This document shows, in pieces, positions 48,427-59,700 of a stretch of 64,000 nt of DNA. Positions within the stretch are counted from its first letter, which is position 1. Each line of letters opens with the position of its first letter. This stretch comes from Zhengitettix transpicula (taxonomy: Eukaryota > Arthropoda > Insecta > Orthoptera > Tetrigidae). The notes below the pieces were generated by a model. The model ran no database searches, had not been told where the DNA came from, and saw only the letters and a program-made list of their open reading frames with translations. The stretch covers positions 52,170,001 to 52,234,000 of the forward strand of contig CM073596.1 of the NCBI GenBank assembly GCA_037074705.1, read 5' to 3'. The translations under genes and the position numbers were made by a program.

Positions 48427-48453
48427 TGACGTCACTAGCTGGAATCAATGGCG
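48427..48453 (+). promoter_or_regulatory. CRE-like palindrome with nearby ATGGCG
   Basis: TGACGTCA (48427-48434), then ATGGCG at 48448-48453. Confidence 0.28.
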
Positions 48454-49573
48454 TATCAGGCGCGGGGCTTTATGAGTTCTACCAAGCTCGTCCAGTTATG
48501 ATAATTGTTCGCTGCTAATTTTCTCTCCGTTTTAATGATTTTGTGTATGAAGAGGGAGTGTTCTGTAGTTTGTTGATTAAATTATGGTTCTATTTACGTT
48601 TGAATTTAAGACTGATTTCTGGGTATTATATTATTAATGACTATTAATTTTTATCTAACTATAAATAGTGTGATGTGCATGAATCCTTCCCTCGAAATCA
48701 ATTTTATCTCCATTTGATTGAAACACGTACTAACTAAGCGTGTTGTTTGTCCGCCCCCGCACGTTTCTGACGGGAATGATGCGTCCATTAGTATGTCGTC
48801 CACATGGGGACCAGGGGGGATTCTCCCCTTCACCCAGATGAGCCTGAGGGATGTGGGGCGGGGACCTACAGGGAAAGTTTTCCGAGGTGCTTGATAGCCG
48901 TCCGTCGAGTAGAGTGTGGGGAAAGTTTCCAATATTGCCCCCAGCTGCAAGTAATTACACAGCGCGTGATCGTAATGAAATATAACCTTCAAAAGCAGCC
49001 GCTAAAAAGGAGGGTTGTGTACTACGCAGCGGCACGCGGGGGGGCTGATGGATGAGTGGTTTAGGCATCATGAAGAGAAGTTGAGGAAGTAATAAGGGAG
49101 ACAGTGTCTGGTTCAGTCAATAAGGACTCGTTAGTCCAGGCCGCCGAGGCAGATGAGTCACTGAAAGTAAAAAAAAAAATTCTTGTTAAACCCTGATGCA
49201 GTGGCCTCTAAATTTTAACGTTTAGTGAACAACACCTGTGACGCTCTAGAACACCTGCCTGCTTCTGAAAGATGATTGCATTTTTTTTTTCAAGAGGGAG
49301 ATTCCTAAATCTCGTCACAACGCTCCGGAAACTTTTGACAGTTATTGGTTCTGGCGACTCGCTTCCGTGGCCTTCCTCGTTAACTTTCTCTCGTAATCCT
49401 TTAACTTCCATGAACTAGGTTTCTAATTTTATACAATAGCGGTGGTCGTTACAAAATAGTGTTCCAAAATTATCAGATTACTTAAAGGAAAATTTCAATG
49501 TTCCCAGCGATTCCGAGATTCACAACTTTAGTAGCACCTCTGACGTCTACCTCCACCAAGCCCCGCCCCTACT
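48454..49573. other. Gene-free spacer
   Basis: Contains a 113-codon minus-strand frame (48651-48992) overlapped by an 83-codon plus-strand frame, in mixed-composition sequence. Neither shows a domain. Confidence 0.45.
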
Positions 49574-49646
49574 ACGCCATATTGACGTCATAACCTGTTA
49601 GCGCAATGTAAAAATCAATTCAAAATGGACACAACCCGTATTTAAG
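49574..49646 (+). promoter_or_regulatory. YY1-like, CRE and TATA-like module
   Basis: ACGCCATATT (49574-49583) abuts TGACGTCA (49583-49590). TATTTAAG follows at 49639-49646, a plausible TATA box about 50 bases downstream. No gene follows that I can recognise. Confidence 0.32.
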
Positions 49647-51340
49647 TGTCTGGAGGAATTGAACAGGCAAGGCATTTAATAAAATATAGTATAACGTAGT
49701 TAGTGACTGATTCCTTATTTTTTCGTGTCGTTAATTAAATATGTCAATAGTTACCTATTAATTTGTTGCGCCAACGCTAATTGCATCCGCAAATTATGTA
49801 CCTGCTCCACGAAGCCGTCGAAAACTTTCAAATACTCCAACTTTCTGAACAATATCAGCTTAATTTTAAAATTTTGAAAGAATATCAGTATTATTAACAT
49901 CGTTTCTTCTCACAGAATTAAGTTATTATATTAGTTTCCAGATGATTAACGAAATAACATCATAAACAAAAATTGGTCAATATAAATTTTCTATTTATTT
50001 TTAAAAGTGTGATCGAAATGAAGCAAAATACTACGCTAAATTACAATTGTTTAAATAATTAAATGTGAAGAAAGAAATGAGATATTTTATAGGGAAATTA
50101 AAACAGTGATATGAATACGACAGTATAGATAGTCATTTCGGAAAGTAGAAGACGTTTCTTTGATTCTGATGTCTGGCTTGTGGACTCGGATGGTGGCCTG
50201 AATTTTGCTTGGGACAGAAGAGGAAAGATCAGTGGGCCCTTCAAAGAACAAGAAAGTGCGTTAAAACGGGTGACTGACGGTTTAAAGTAAATTTAATTAG
50301 GTAACAAACTGAATCCCGGAAACATTTGTTTCGCAGACGGAGACAGCAAAGTTTCAAACATCTAGGAGCATTCCGTTTAGCGGGAAATAAAATGTATTTT
50401 ATTGGCTACATCTTGGCAGAGACCAACCAATGAAATTAAAACAAAATTAGTAGAGATTGGTTTTCTCTTTACCTTTCACTAGAAAAATATTTTTTCATAA
50501 TAATCTGAATATCTGTATCTGACGTTAAATTTTAAGTTAAAAAAGTGCAGGATTGTTCGTGAAAGTAAGCATCTAATTTAAATTAAACCCATCGTTATCT
50601 CAGTTTTTAAAAGAAGGAATACTCTTTGTTTAAACCAAAAATATCTCTCCCGTTATTTTGTACTACTTAACTACGCATCATCTCGTAAAGCAAATTTTTA
50701 AATATCTCTCAGAGACATCCAAGAAGAAAAGAACAAGCCACTGCAGCTCTAAAAGCGGACCACGTTGATTTATAACTTAAACTATTATCAGTGTTTTGCT
50801 TAAAATGATTTATTCAGCTGTGACGGAGGTGGTTCGTGTACAATAAATCAACGTGACCTTTCCATATTTATGTTAAGGTCAGATATCTAAATAAACGTAA
50901 ACTGTTCTTAAAAAAACTAACATTCAAATGTTTTAATAACTTATCAAATCTTCTCACTTACGTAAAAAACTATTTTGCAATTATTAGAACTAATAAATTT
51001 AATGGCCAATCAGAAGACGGTTGTTGGTTATTTCAGACCATTCTTCCTAAAATTTATTCAAATATTTTTGTATATAATATTAAATAATTCTGTAAATATT
51101 GGAAACGTATATAATCAATTTTTCCATTGTTCACTTGATGATGATTAGGTTTGTTGTTCTAATTGCAATAATTACATTTATAATTAATAATTATTTCCAG
51201 ACCGATTACCATTATATTTATTTATTCATTAAATTCATTTTATATAAATAACCAACCCCATGTTATAAATTCATAGGAATTAAAAAGAGTTGATAATTAA
51301 ATTAAATATTAAAAATATTATATGAAATATTAGAAAAAAA
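49647..51340. other. Gene-free AT-rich spacer
   Basis: No gene or repeat recognised. A run of mixed-composition sequence at 50130-50350 shows nothing codable. Confidence 0.5.
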
Positions 51341-51546
51341 TATTATTCTATTTAAAACATAATGTTTATCACACAAAACGTTTCGTCTCTGATTGGGACC
51401 ACTTCATTCAATTTTAATTTAAAATACGAAAATTTAGGTTAACAAGTTTTGTACGTGTGGTTTACCCACACGCTGAGGCCTGAAGAAGTCTCAACCAGGG
51501 ACGAAACGAAGGGTCTAATACATATTATGTTTTAAATAGAATAATA
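51341..51546. repeat. Foldback element, 206 bases, with a hammerhead-like core
   Basis: The terminal 23 bases (TATTATTCTATTTAAAACAT...) are perfect inverted repeats. Similarity continues imperfectly to about 70 bases per arm. On the plus strand the right arm reads CTGAAGA (51480-51486), A, GTCTC, loop AACCA, GGGAC, GAAAC (51503-51507): the hammerhead core with a five-pair stem II. The left arm carries a mutated version on the minus strand. Confidence 0.8.
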
Positions 51547-51905
51547 AATACGTTTCTACCAACAGGATGTTCGTTTTAGTATTTAATTTAAAAATGAAGT
51601 CTAAGATTATATTAACAATAATAATTGTAAAGTAAAATGTGTTCTGTATATATCTAATTAGAAAAAATATATATATTTTGCATTTCATAAGGAATGGTTT
51701 AAGAAACACATCAGATTCACTCATGGCAGATATATTTTTTGTGTGAATATGGCTGGATACTTTTTTATAATCTGTAAATATTACTAAAAGAACTCCTAAA
51801 TTAATCAAAGAATAAACATTTCGTTGATAGTATATGTGATGTATAAAAAAATAATATTATACACACTAAAATCGATTAAATAATAATTTTTAAATACGAT
51901 ACAAC
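51547..51905. other. AT-rich spacer
   Basis: No gene. The 97-codon minus-strand frame here is AT-driven and featureless. Confidence 0.5.
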
Positions 51906-52080
51906 TGGATGAAGTTTTCTCGGGATTCCAACCGGGTAGCGTAGTTTTGTAAATACAAAGTTTCGATGGCTTGCACCGCCATCTTCTTCACCTGAAGAAG
52001 AAGATGGCAGTGCAATCCATCGAAACGTTGTGTTTACAAAACTACGCTACCCGGTTGGAATCCCGAGAAAACTTCATCCA
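51906..52080. repeat. Near-perfect 175-base palindrome
   Basis: The left arm (51906-51990, from TGGATGAAGTTTTCTCGGGA) and right arm (51993-52080) are inverted copies with about four mismatches and one 3-base gap over 85 bases, separated by two bases. The right arm contains CTGAAGA (51992-51998), then GATGG/CCATC (52003-52007, 52017-52021) and GAAACGTTGTG. Near identity implies either recent birth or arm-to-arm gene conversion. Confidence 0.93.
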
Positions 52081-54350
52081 GCAACTACACCGGGAAAACC
52101 TACGTTCCTTAACGATACAACTGCACACAAATAATACATTAATTTTTTACCTTAATCATTTGTGTTAATACAGCTGGATGTGTATTATCAAGACTTCACT
52201 CTTCACAAATCTTAATGGCTGGATCAATCCGGCTCTTCGTCCCTTAAACAGTCCCTTACAAGCCCCTCTAATAAACGTTTTAGGTGGTGACGTCACGGGA
52301 CTTACTGACACGCAAAGAGCATGACCTAATTTTGTTAAATTAAAGGATAAGTTATTAGTGGAACAATCAGTCTCCATATTTCAAAGTTTGGGTTTCATAA
52401 ATATTTTAAAATAGCTTTATAGACGAAAATCATTATTATAATCTTTGTTAGGGTATTCTTCCCTTATGACATGTTTGTTGTGCAGTGAAGCAGCCTCAAC
52501 ACGGCGCATACTCCATAAAAATGTTCTTTCGTGATATTTAAGGGTACACGATGACGTCACAGGTCTTACCATTACACAGAAAAAATACCACTTAGAGCGT
52601 ATTGATTTATATTTTCTTCCTTAATGAATGGAACGAGTAATTGCCATAATAATTCCTAGTACTTCCCCGTAATGCCGCCGTTTTCCACCCTGTCCTACAT
52701 TAGCTTACACCCCCGAAACGATTTCTTGCTGTGTTTTTTTTCCCCTCCCTCGCTAGAGTAGCGGTAGCTGGAAACTAGTTCATACACTATTCGCTAAACC
52801 GTTTTGTGGCTGCTACATTTAATTATGCTAATGGAGAGCTGCCGGGGTTGAAAACGGAACGGAGGTAAAATGGAGGTTGGTATCCAGTTTCATTCCTGCT
52901 TCTCAGAATATTTACAATGTATCTATTTCACGAGCTGTTCCGCGAAATAACCGGAGACCGCATGAACACCTTTCCACCCCGTTGTCCCTGTGTGAAACTA
53001 ATCACTGTAGCCGTTTTGTCAACCGTTAAAATACATACAATAAAGTACAAAATAATTATAGACAGAAAAAAGTTCAATTAAATCTAAAAACCGTTTTTAT
53101 TTAATTCTATTAAAATATATAAATAGACGGCGTTCAAAAATTATGTTTATTAACAAAATAAATAAATAATTTTTTTAATTATCTTTCGATACATAAATAT
53201 CTACAGTTCATAATAAATTCAACTTGCAAACTAGATTTGACGAATTTATAAATAAAAAACATCAGTTAGTATATTGAATATTAAATTTTTGATGCTAGGC
53301 CTGATAAATATGTATTAATCTAATATTTTCCAAATATTTACTGGTCGTAAAATTTATATTTTTGTTAATAAACATTATCAACCTGCTTTTATGACTCCAG
53401 GTCGTCTGTTTATTTATATTATTATAAATATTAAGATATTTTCATCAGTAATCGTATAATCTATACTATAAATGGCGTCCTGCATTTTACATCACTGCAA
53501 TACCTTAAAAATTAAAGATTTATTAAAAAAAATTTCTTCTCCACTTAATTTTACAATATATCCCTATAAAAATTAGTTAATCTTATTTTGAATTGTTTTA
53601 TATGGTATCATGTAAATAAATGTGAAAGCATTTTTCCCTTTACCTGCGTATCGTTGACGTCATTTCCTCCGCCATGATTTTTATTCTTTGTTGTGATGAT
53701 CGTCGTACAGAAAAATGTCACATATTTGTTATTCAGGAAGACGACACGACATTTTGCAACTTGTCTCTCGCGTTCGTCTAAGCTTAATGGTGTATTTTAC
53801 GACTTCGCTGCAGACGCTGCTGCTGCTGCCCTCCACCCCAAGTTTATTATAAACTTGTCTCCGTCTCCGTGGGTGCGAAACTGCCTCCAAACTTTTCAAG
53901 GGGAGCAGGAGAGGAGAGAGACAGGACCGAAACTTTTTGACAAAATATTGTTTTCTTTTTGTCTGATGATGATGAAGGGAAAAAGATGCGCTTAAAAAGT
54001 CTTAGTCACGGTAAGGTCGAGATTACTAATTAAGGATTTGAGAAACGCTGCAGTCTGGAAAGGAAATGAACTGTGACAGCACCTGTTGAAGTTAAGTCAA
54101 TTCAAAACAACGCAGTCAGGTTATAAACGTAAAATTATAATTCGTAACAGAATTTTGAGTGTCAATTTTAACAATAAAGTCACCATATCAAAACTATGTT
54201 CAAAATATTTTTAACTATTCCTGAATCTGAAACTAAATTATTTTATGACAAAGTCAAATTTTTGGCAAGTCCCCAGTTTTCCAACGCATATTCGACTTGT
54301 TTCTACTAGTGCTGTCTCTGCTATTCTGAAAATTCTCCCCATCATTTGTT
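52081..54350. other. Gene-free spacer
   Basis: CRE-like palindromes at 52288, 52552 and 53655. No gene. A plus-strand frame of 100 codons at 53693-53995 has no recognisable domain. Confidence 0.5.
53655..53675 (+). promoter_or_regulatory. CRE-like palindrome with TCCGCCAT
   Basis: TGACGTCA (53655-53662), then TCCGCCAT (53668-53675) five bases later, the tightest instance of the pair in the window. Confidence 0.33.
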
Positions 54351-54673
54351 TAAGGGTAACAGGCTACATGAGGGTAATCCACGTGCTAGCAACTCCCTTT
54401 TAATAGCATAGGAAGGGTAGAGGAAGGTAGCCAAGGGTTGACTAGGGCCCCCGGGCTATGGTTTAAGGATCCTACCCGGCTATTCGCCTAAAAGTGATGC
54501 AGGGAAAACCCTAAAAAAACCTGCTCAGGATAGTCGGGCATTTGGTACTTGTCCCACGCCCTTCCGATGACGGGAGAGGGGTTAACTGTGGGGTCGCAGC
54601 ATTCCCTCGCCGTTCCTTGACCGGTTTAGGAGGCAGCTGGCCGACTATACCAATAGGAATAGCGAACAACTCT
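54351..54673 (-). mobile_element. 0.5-kb retroposon, 5'-truncated (copy K)
   Basis: From AGGGTAACAGGCTACATGAG to GCGAACAACTCT. It lacks the GGGATTTGAAAGGGGGGATG segment (about 25 bases) near 54415 and the 5' third. The poly(A) remnant is short (TTGTTTAA) and the sequence is diverged, so this is an older copy. Confidence 0.8.
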
Positions 54674-57095
54674 CATTTTATTTATTTATCTTAAACAAAT
54701 GTCTGCTACTTTTCGCAAAATACTTGTTCCTTAAAAAATAAATTTATAAATCCAGAAGTAGAAGAAAAAAATTGCATTTGTGGGAAAAAGTCAACGTGGA
54801 AAGCGTCCACAGTACTTCACCCTGATGGTACTCGCCACCATCGATGTGTTTGTTTTGGGTGTCACCGACAAGAGAGGCAACTGTTGAAAATAGAAATAGC
54901 AATTTAGCGTTTAATTGAATCAATTCACCCCTCTTTTCCCTTTCCAATTGTGCAGATAGCGATAAACAGAAATAACGAAGTATAATCAAGGCTGAACTCG
55001 CCCCCTTCCCTCTCATCTCATCACCCCCCCCCCCCCCCCCGCATCAGCTTCACCCTTGTATTGACGATTCAGCTTAGCTAACAGGCATTCCCCTGTAGTT
55101 CATTAGATACCTTCAGGGAAGGGGGATGAAAGTAGGGGAGCCGAAACTAAACCCACCCCTAGGAGAAACTCCTCACCCCCAAACGTACACAAACTTTGAC
55201 GAAACTAACACCTCTTCTCTCTGCACTTCGGGCTCTTATTTCATCACACGTACGGGGCAATTCTAACTACCACCCGCCGAAGGGGAAGATTTCATTAGTA
55301 CCCGTCACCACTCAACGATTCTAATTAAAATGTATCTGACAAATTCACAGTTATTCCTCATTACATGTTAATAAATTATGTCATGTAGGAGATTTAAATT
55401 AATAATTAATTAAATGAGCAGCAATTTGAGCAACAAAGAAACACAAATAATTTATTTACATGCAGTGCTCTACTTTCTGTCATTCTGAAACATAATTTAA
55501 ATGCAGAATGACAATTAAATCAAAGATTTATAATCCAATGGTTAAAAAGACACACACAGAAAAACACTTAAAATAATAGATCAACCATTTTTTTGAGTTT
55601 GGACAATTTTAAACAAATCAACTTTTGTAAACAAAATTATTTTTGGTAACATTACAATTATAGTAAAAGTTTAGATTTATAAATTTGAGAAATAAGGTGC
55701 CTTTTAAAATACAAGTATTAGAAAAGAGGAGGAAGCACAACAATGTGGTAAAACAATGAGACCGTTAGCTGTATTATTGTCGATAACTTTGTTGAGGTTG
55801 AAACTAAAGTTAGATCTAGATAATGTGATGTTCAAATATTTGTATATAAAGTCAAAAGGAAACTGGGTCGACCAGTAATATAACTTTTAACATGAATAAG
55901 ATTTTCAAAATGATAAATATTTATTTGTCAACTAAATTATATAGTACTGCTTGTTTTTTATGTTCAGACAAACAAAAATGCACTTTACCAGAAAGGGTTG
56001 GTTTGTGGTAAAGACAAACGAGATCTATTAATTACTAGATTATTTTGCATCTGGTATAATGAAAATATATAAAAATATTGAACAGAATTACAGACCATAA
56101 ACACACTGAGAATTAAAAATAAATACTTGTAACGTTTGAACATGTTTCTGTACTAATGTGGATCCTCATAAGGTTTAAAATAAAGGTATTAAAATTATAA
56201 TTACAAAGATATTAGTTGATTGTCAAATATGTTTTTTAAAAAGAGATGAAATGACAAAGTTAAATCGTATAATATGGTGGAAGTGGTTGTTACTTAATGT
56301 GTAACACTAGTGATACTAATCTAGATTTATAATTACCGTCATTGTCTAAAATTTGCTAATTATCACAGGTGATGGCGTGGTTGGTGTCTTAATTTTTCCC
56401 TCTTTACTCATTTTTTTAAATTTTTGGTTAAGGTGTAAATATTTTTATTTTCTGTAAGTTGGAGGAATCGTTCCGGCTACGTACAATTTTGCTAAGTGGT
56501 GGTAGTTAGAAGTTCCCGCAATCTCTTCCGCGCCCGCAGCCTCCGAACCCTTATTCGAAAGCAGTGTTTTTGAGAACTTGTGAGTTTAACCCGCGCGGGC
56601 TTGCAAAGAGGCGTCCATCTCTTTTATAAATCGTAAACTCGCGTGGCGGAAGCAAACACTCTGCGATGCAAATGAATCCGAATCGAATCACACGTTTGGC
56701 TGCTGCAAAACCCAGCCCCCAAGTCCTCCCCCCCCCCCCCCCCCCAGCGTGAAAGTTACCGCTCTAAACGGACTGGTCCAGCTAATCCAATCATCCTCCG
56801 CTCCGCAGCAGTGAAGCCGCCGCCGCCGCCGCTTCAAATACCAGAAACTTCACGTACACTAAATTATAGAGTTATCACTGAAAATAATTATATATATATA
56901 TGGCCTTAAAAATGGACATTTTTTTCTCTTCGAAAACGTATGCTGACGTAGATTGTCCGAAAACGTTTCCCAGAAATTTTCAGTTCTTTATTAAACACTC
57001 AATAAATAACAATTTAACGGGATAAATAGAAATGTAAAACGTCTTTCTTAAACGTATATTCATTATAAAAATAAATTGCTAAGTAACAGACAAAA
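54674..57095. other. Gene-free spacer
   Basis: C runs of 17 (55024-55040) and 18 bases (56728-56745). A GC-rich patch at 56460-56860 includes a (CCG)n stretch at about 56818. No gene. Confidence 0.5.
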
Positions 57096-57283
57096 ATAAG
57101 TGCCAAATAAATACCACACAAAACGTTTCCGCACACCTTGCTGCTTTCGTCAGGTGATTCAGAAAGTGCAAGCTTTTACGTTCGCACCGGGTTTGTGTCG
57201 TTCCTGTGGCTCTTGAGTGTTTTTTAATCACCCGACGAAAGCAACAAGGATTTCTGATTTTTTTGTATTTATTTGGCACTTAT
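57096..57283. repeat. Foldback element, 188 bases
   Basis: Perfect 19-base terminal inverted repeats (ATAAGTGCCAAATAAATAC at 57096-57114 and its complement at 57265-57283). A second inverted block, CTTG.TGCTTTCGTC.GGTGATT, lies within each arm. ACAAAACGTTTC in the left arm is the marker shared with the other foldbacks. A piece of the internal block recurs at about 40675. Confidence 0.8.
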
Positions 57284-59700
57284 TATGACAGCATTTTCGG
57301 CTATTTATTTTACCTATTCATGAACTGGATAAAAATATACTAAAATTCGTTCCCAAATTTTTGTGCCTTACATATTTTCTTTAGAACAAATACGACATTT
57401 TATTTTTATCTGGAAATAAAACGGAGAAAAAAATCCACAGTTGTTTTTGGGGTTGTTTACGAAAAAAAAAATTCTTGATAATTTTTAAGGATTAAATTAT
57501 ATTAATGTCAATGGGCCAATATAAACCAGAATGAACCATTTGATAAATAAATTATAAATTTATATTATATATTTATTGTAATCTGACAATTATCATTTAA
57601 TAAATAAACTTAATTACCAAGATGCCAGACAAAATGTATTAATAATTAAACCAAAGCATTATTACAATTTTGGGACTTCATGTAGTATATAGTTTTGTAC
57701 TTCTATAAATTAGAAGAACAAATATAAATTTAGTAACCGAACTTCTTATTATTTTCTTCTAATTTAGCACATATATGCATACAGGATAAACTGTATATTA
57801 CCTGAGGCAGTCAAAAACTGTGAACGAAACCGTTGTATTGGAATGATTTTTTGTTTTAATTAATTCACATTTTTCTGACATATCGGCTGCTTTGTTTATT
57901 TATATTATATTTATTATTAATTATATTATAGGTGGGTTCTTACTCAGATTTACGGTTCTAAAAACATATTTTTTTTCTGAATTGAATTGAATTTTATTTC
58001 GGTTCTTCTACTAACATACATGTATGGGTTTATTTATATAGTTTTTAGAGAGTTTCCTTACAAGGAAGCTCTTATTTGGTCGAAACGGGAACAATCATCG
58101 AGGAAGAGAATTTAATGACGGGCCAATGTTTTTTGAACACGTCATATTTTTTAAAAATATTTCTTTACCTACACATTGAACTCCAGCCTTCAACTCGCAC
58201 CCAATTATCACTTGCAGTCGTCGCGTCATCATTACGTACTTTATGACGTCATCACTTTGAAACACCGCAGATAAAGCAGTAGAATATGGAGAATTCTTCA
58301 CCTTTTTCTTTCCGTTATATTTGATTATTATTCTTGAACTTCAGTAACCTTACTATTTTCACTCCTCAACGTATAACATAGTGACTCTCCCCCGAAAAAT
58401 TGTTAAGTTCAAGAGCTGGCCGTGTTTGTTTAGGACAGTTATATAAAGTTGAAACCAAATAAATTTTGTGTCATCCCGCAAGGGTAGAAGCTGTCTACAA
58501 ACAAGCGGAGATACCTCAACGGATCTTTATCAAATTGTTTTAATAACTACATACAAGGACTTTTAAAAATAAAATTAAAAGGCTTCAAAAACGATCTTCA
58601 TTGGACCTCTATCACCAAGATTAAGTGTTTAAAAAAATTAAAAGGAGGCATTGAAAATCATCCTCGGCGAACTTATTTAAACACATTTCATTCCGCCGTC
58701 CAACAGAGAAAAAAAAAATCCGTGAAACAAATTGCCCTAATTTAAAGCGCCAGGAGTGTTGAGCGATGGTGGCCAATTATGGCTGGATCACTCCAGGCAT
58801 AAAGCTCACCCATCAGGAGCTTGCTTTGAACGCACCACGCACGGTATGACTGGCGCCGGAACAAACAAAAAAATCCGCTCATACCGGAAGTGACGCGGAA
58901 ACTGGAGCCACTTTTATAGTTCTAAAAGAAAAAAAAAATCCATTGAGCGGAATTTCCACTGTCATGGAAGCGAAATAATTTCAGTAGCTCCGCATTGTTG
59001 GTAACGTTAAAGTGAATAACATACGTGCGACACTTAATTTAATATAAAAGATAGGCCCTAGTACATGAAATCATGTTCAAAAAGCAGATATTGAGTTGTC
59101 TGTTAGGATTACTTGCACAAGTAGGAAGCTTTATTGGTTCTAAAATTGGAGTGGAATTGATGGATACGATGGACTCTGAAGAAGCTAAAGGGAGATGGAA
59201 GTAGCAAAATATCACAGTTGTACCTTCTGCTCCTCTGGCCACAAGTTATCCTCCATCGAGAGACACACCTAGTTTCAGATTTTTCTTTAACACACACATT
59301 TACTTTCAGAACTGCTATGGACGTATTGTGCAACTGTATTATCCTTTGCCTCAAATATCAAACCTATGATTAAGATCTCATAGCTCTAAAATTTTGTGAA
59401 GACCTTAAAGTTATCAAGTATATTAATGACTGGAATCTGAACTTTTACTTTATAGAAAACCTCTAACAGGGTTTCAACAACATCTTTCATATTAAACATT
59501 ATAAATAAAAGTGAAAATGAATTCAAATTTCATTACAGAGTATTTTTGACAGTTTTACTTCTCGATGAATAAAAGTTTGTTAAGGACTCCAAGCTCTTTA
59601 TACTTTAACAGTTTCTCAATAGATGTCTTTCAGTTTACCTTATTTATACATCTAAATCAAACAACACTTCAACAATTTACATGAATAGAAGATAATATAT
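57284..59700. other. Gene-free spacer downstream of the CLCA gene
   Basis: CRE-like site at 58244-58251. A GAACGAAACCGTTGTATTGG word at about 57821 is a further eroded copy of the marker. No gene. Confidence 0.5.

Noticed and set aside
48651..48992. 113-codon minus-strand open frame
   Set aside because: No recognisable domain, overlapped by an opposite-strand frame in the same GC-richer patch.
59039..59354. Overlapping minus-strand frames downstream of the CLCA gene
   Set aside because: 67 and 81 codons, different phases, no domain, no acceptor/donor linking them to the CLCA exons.
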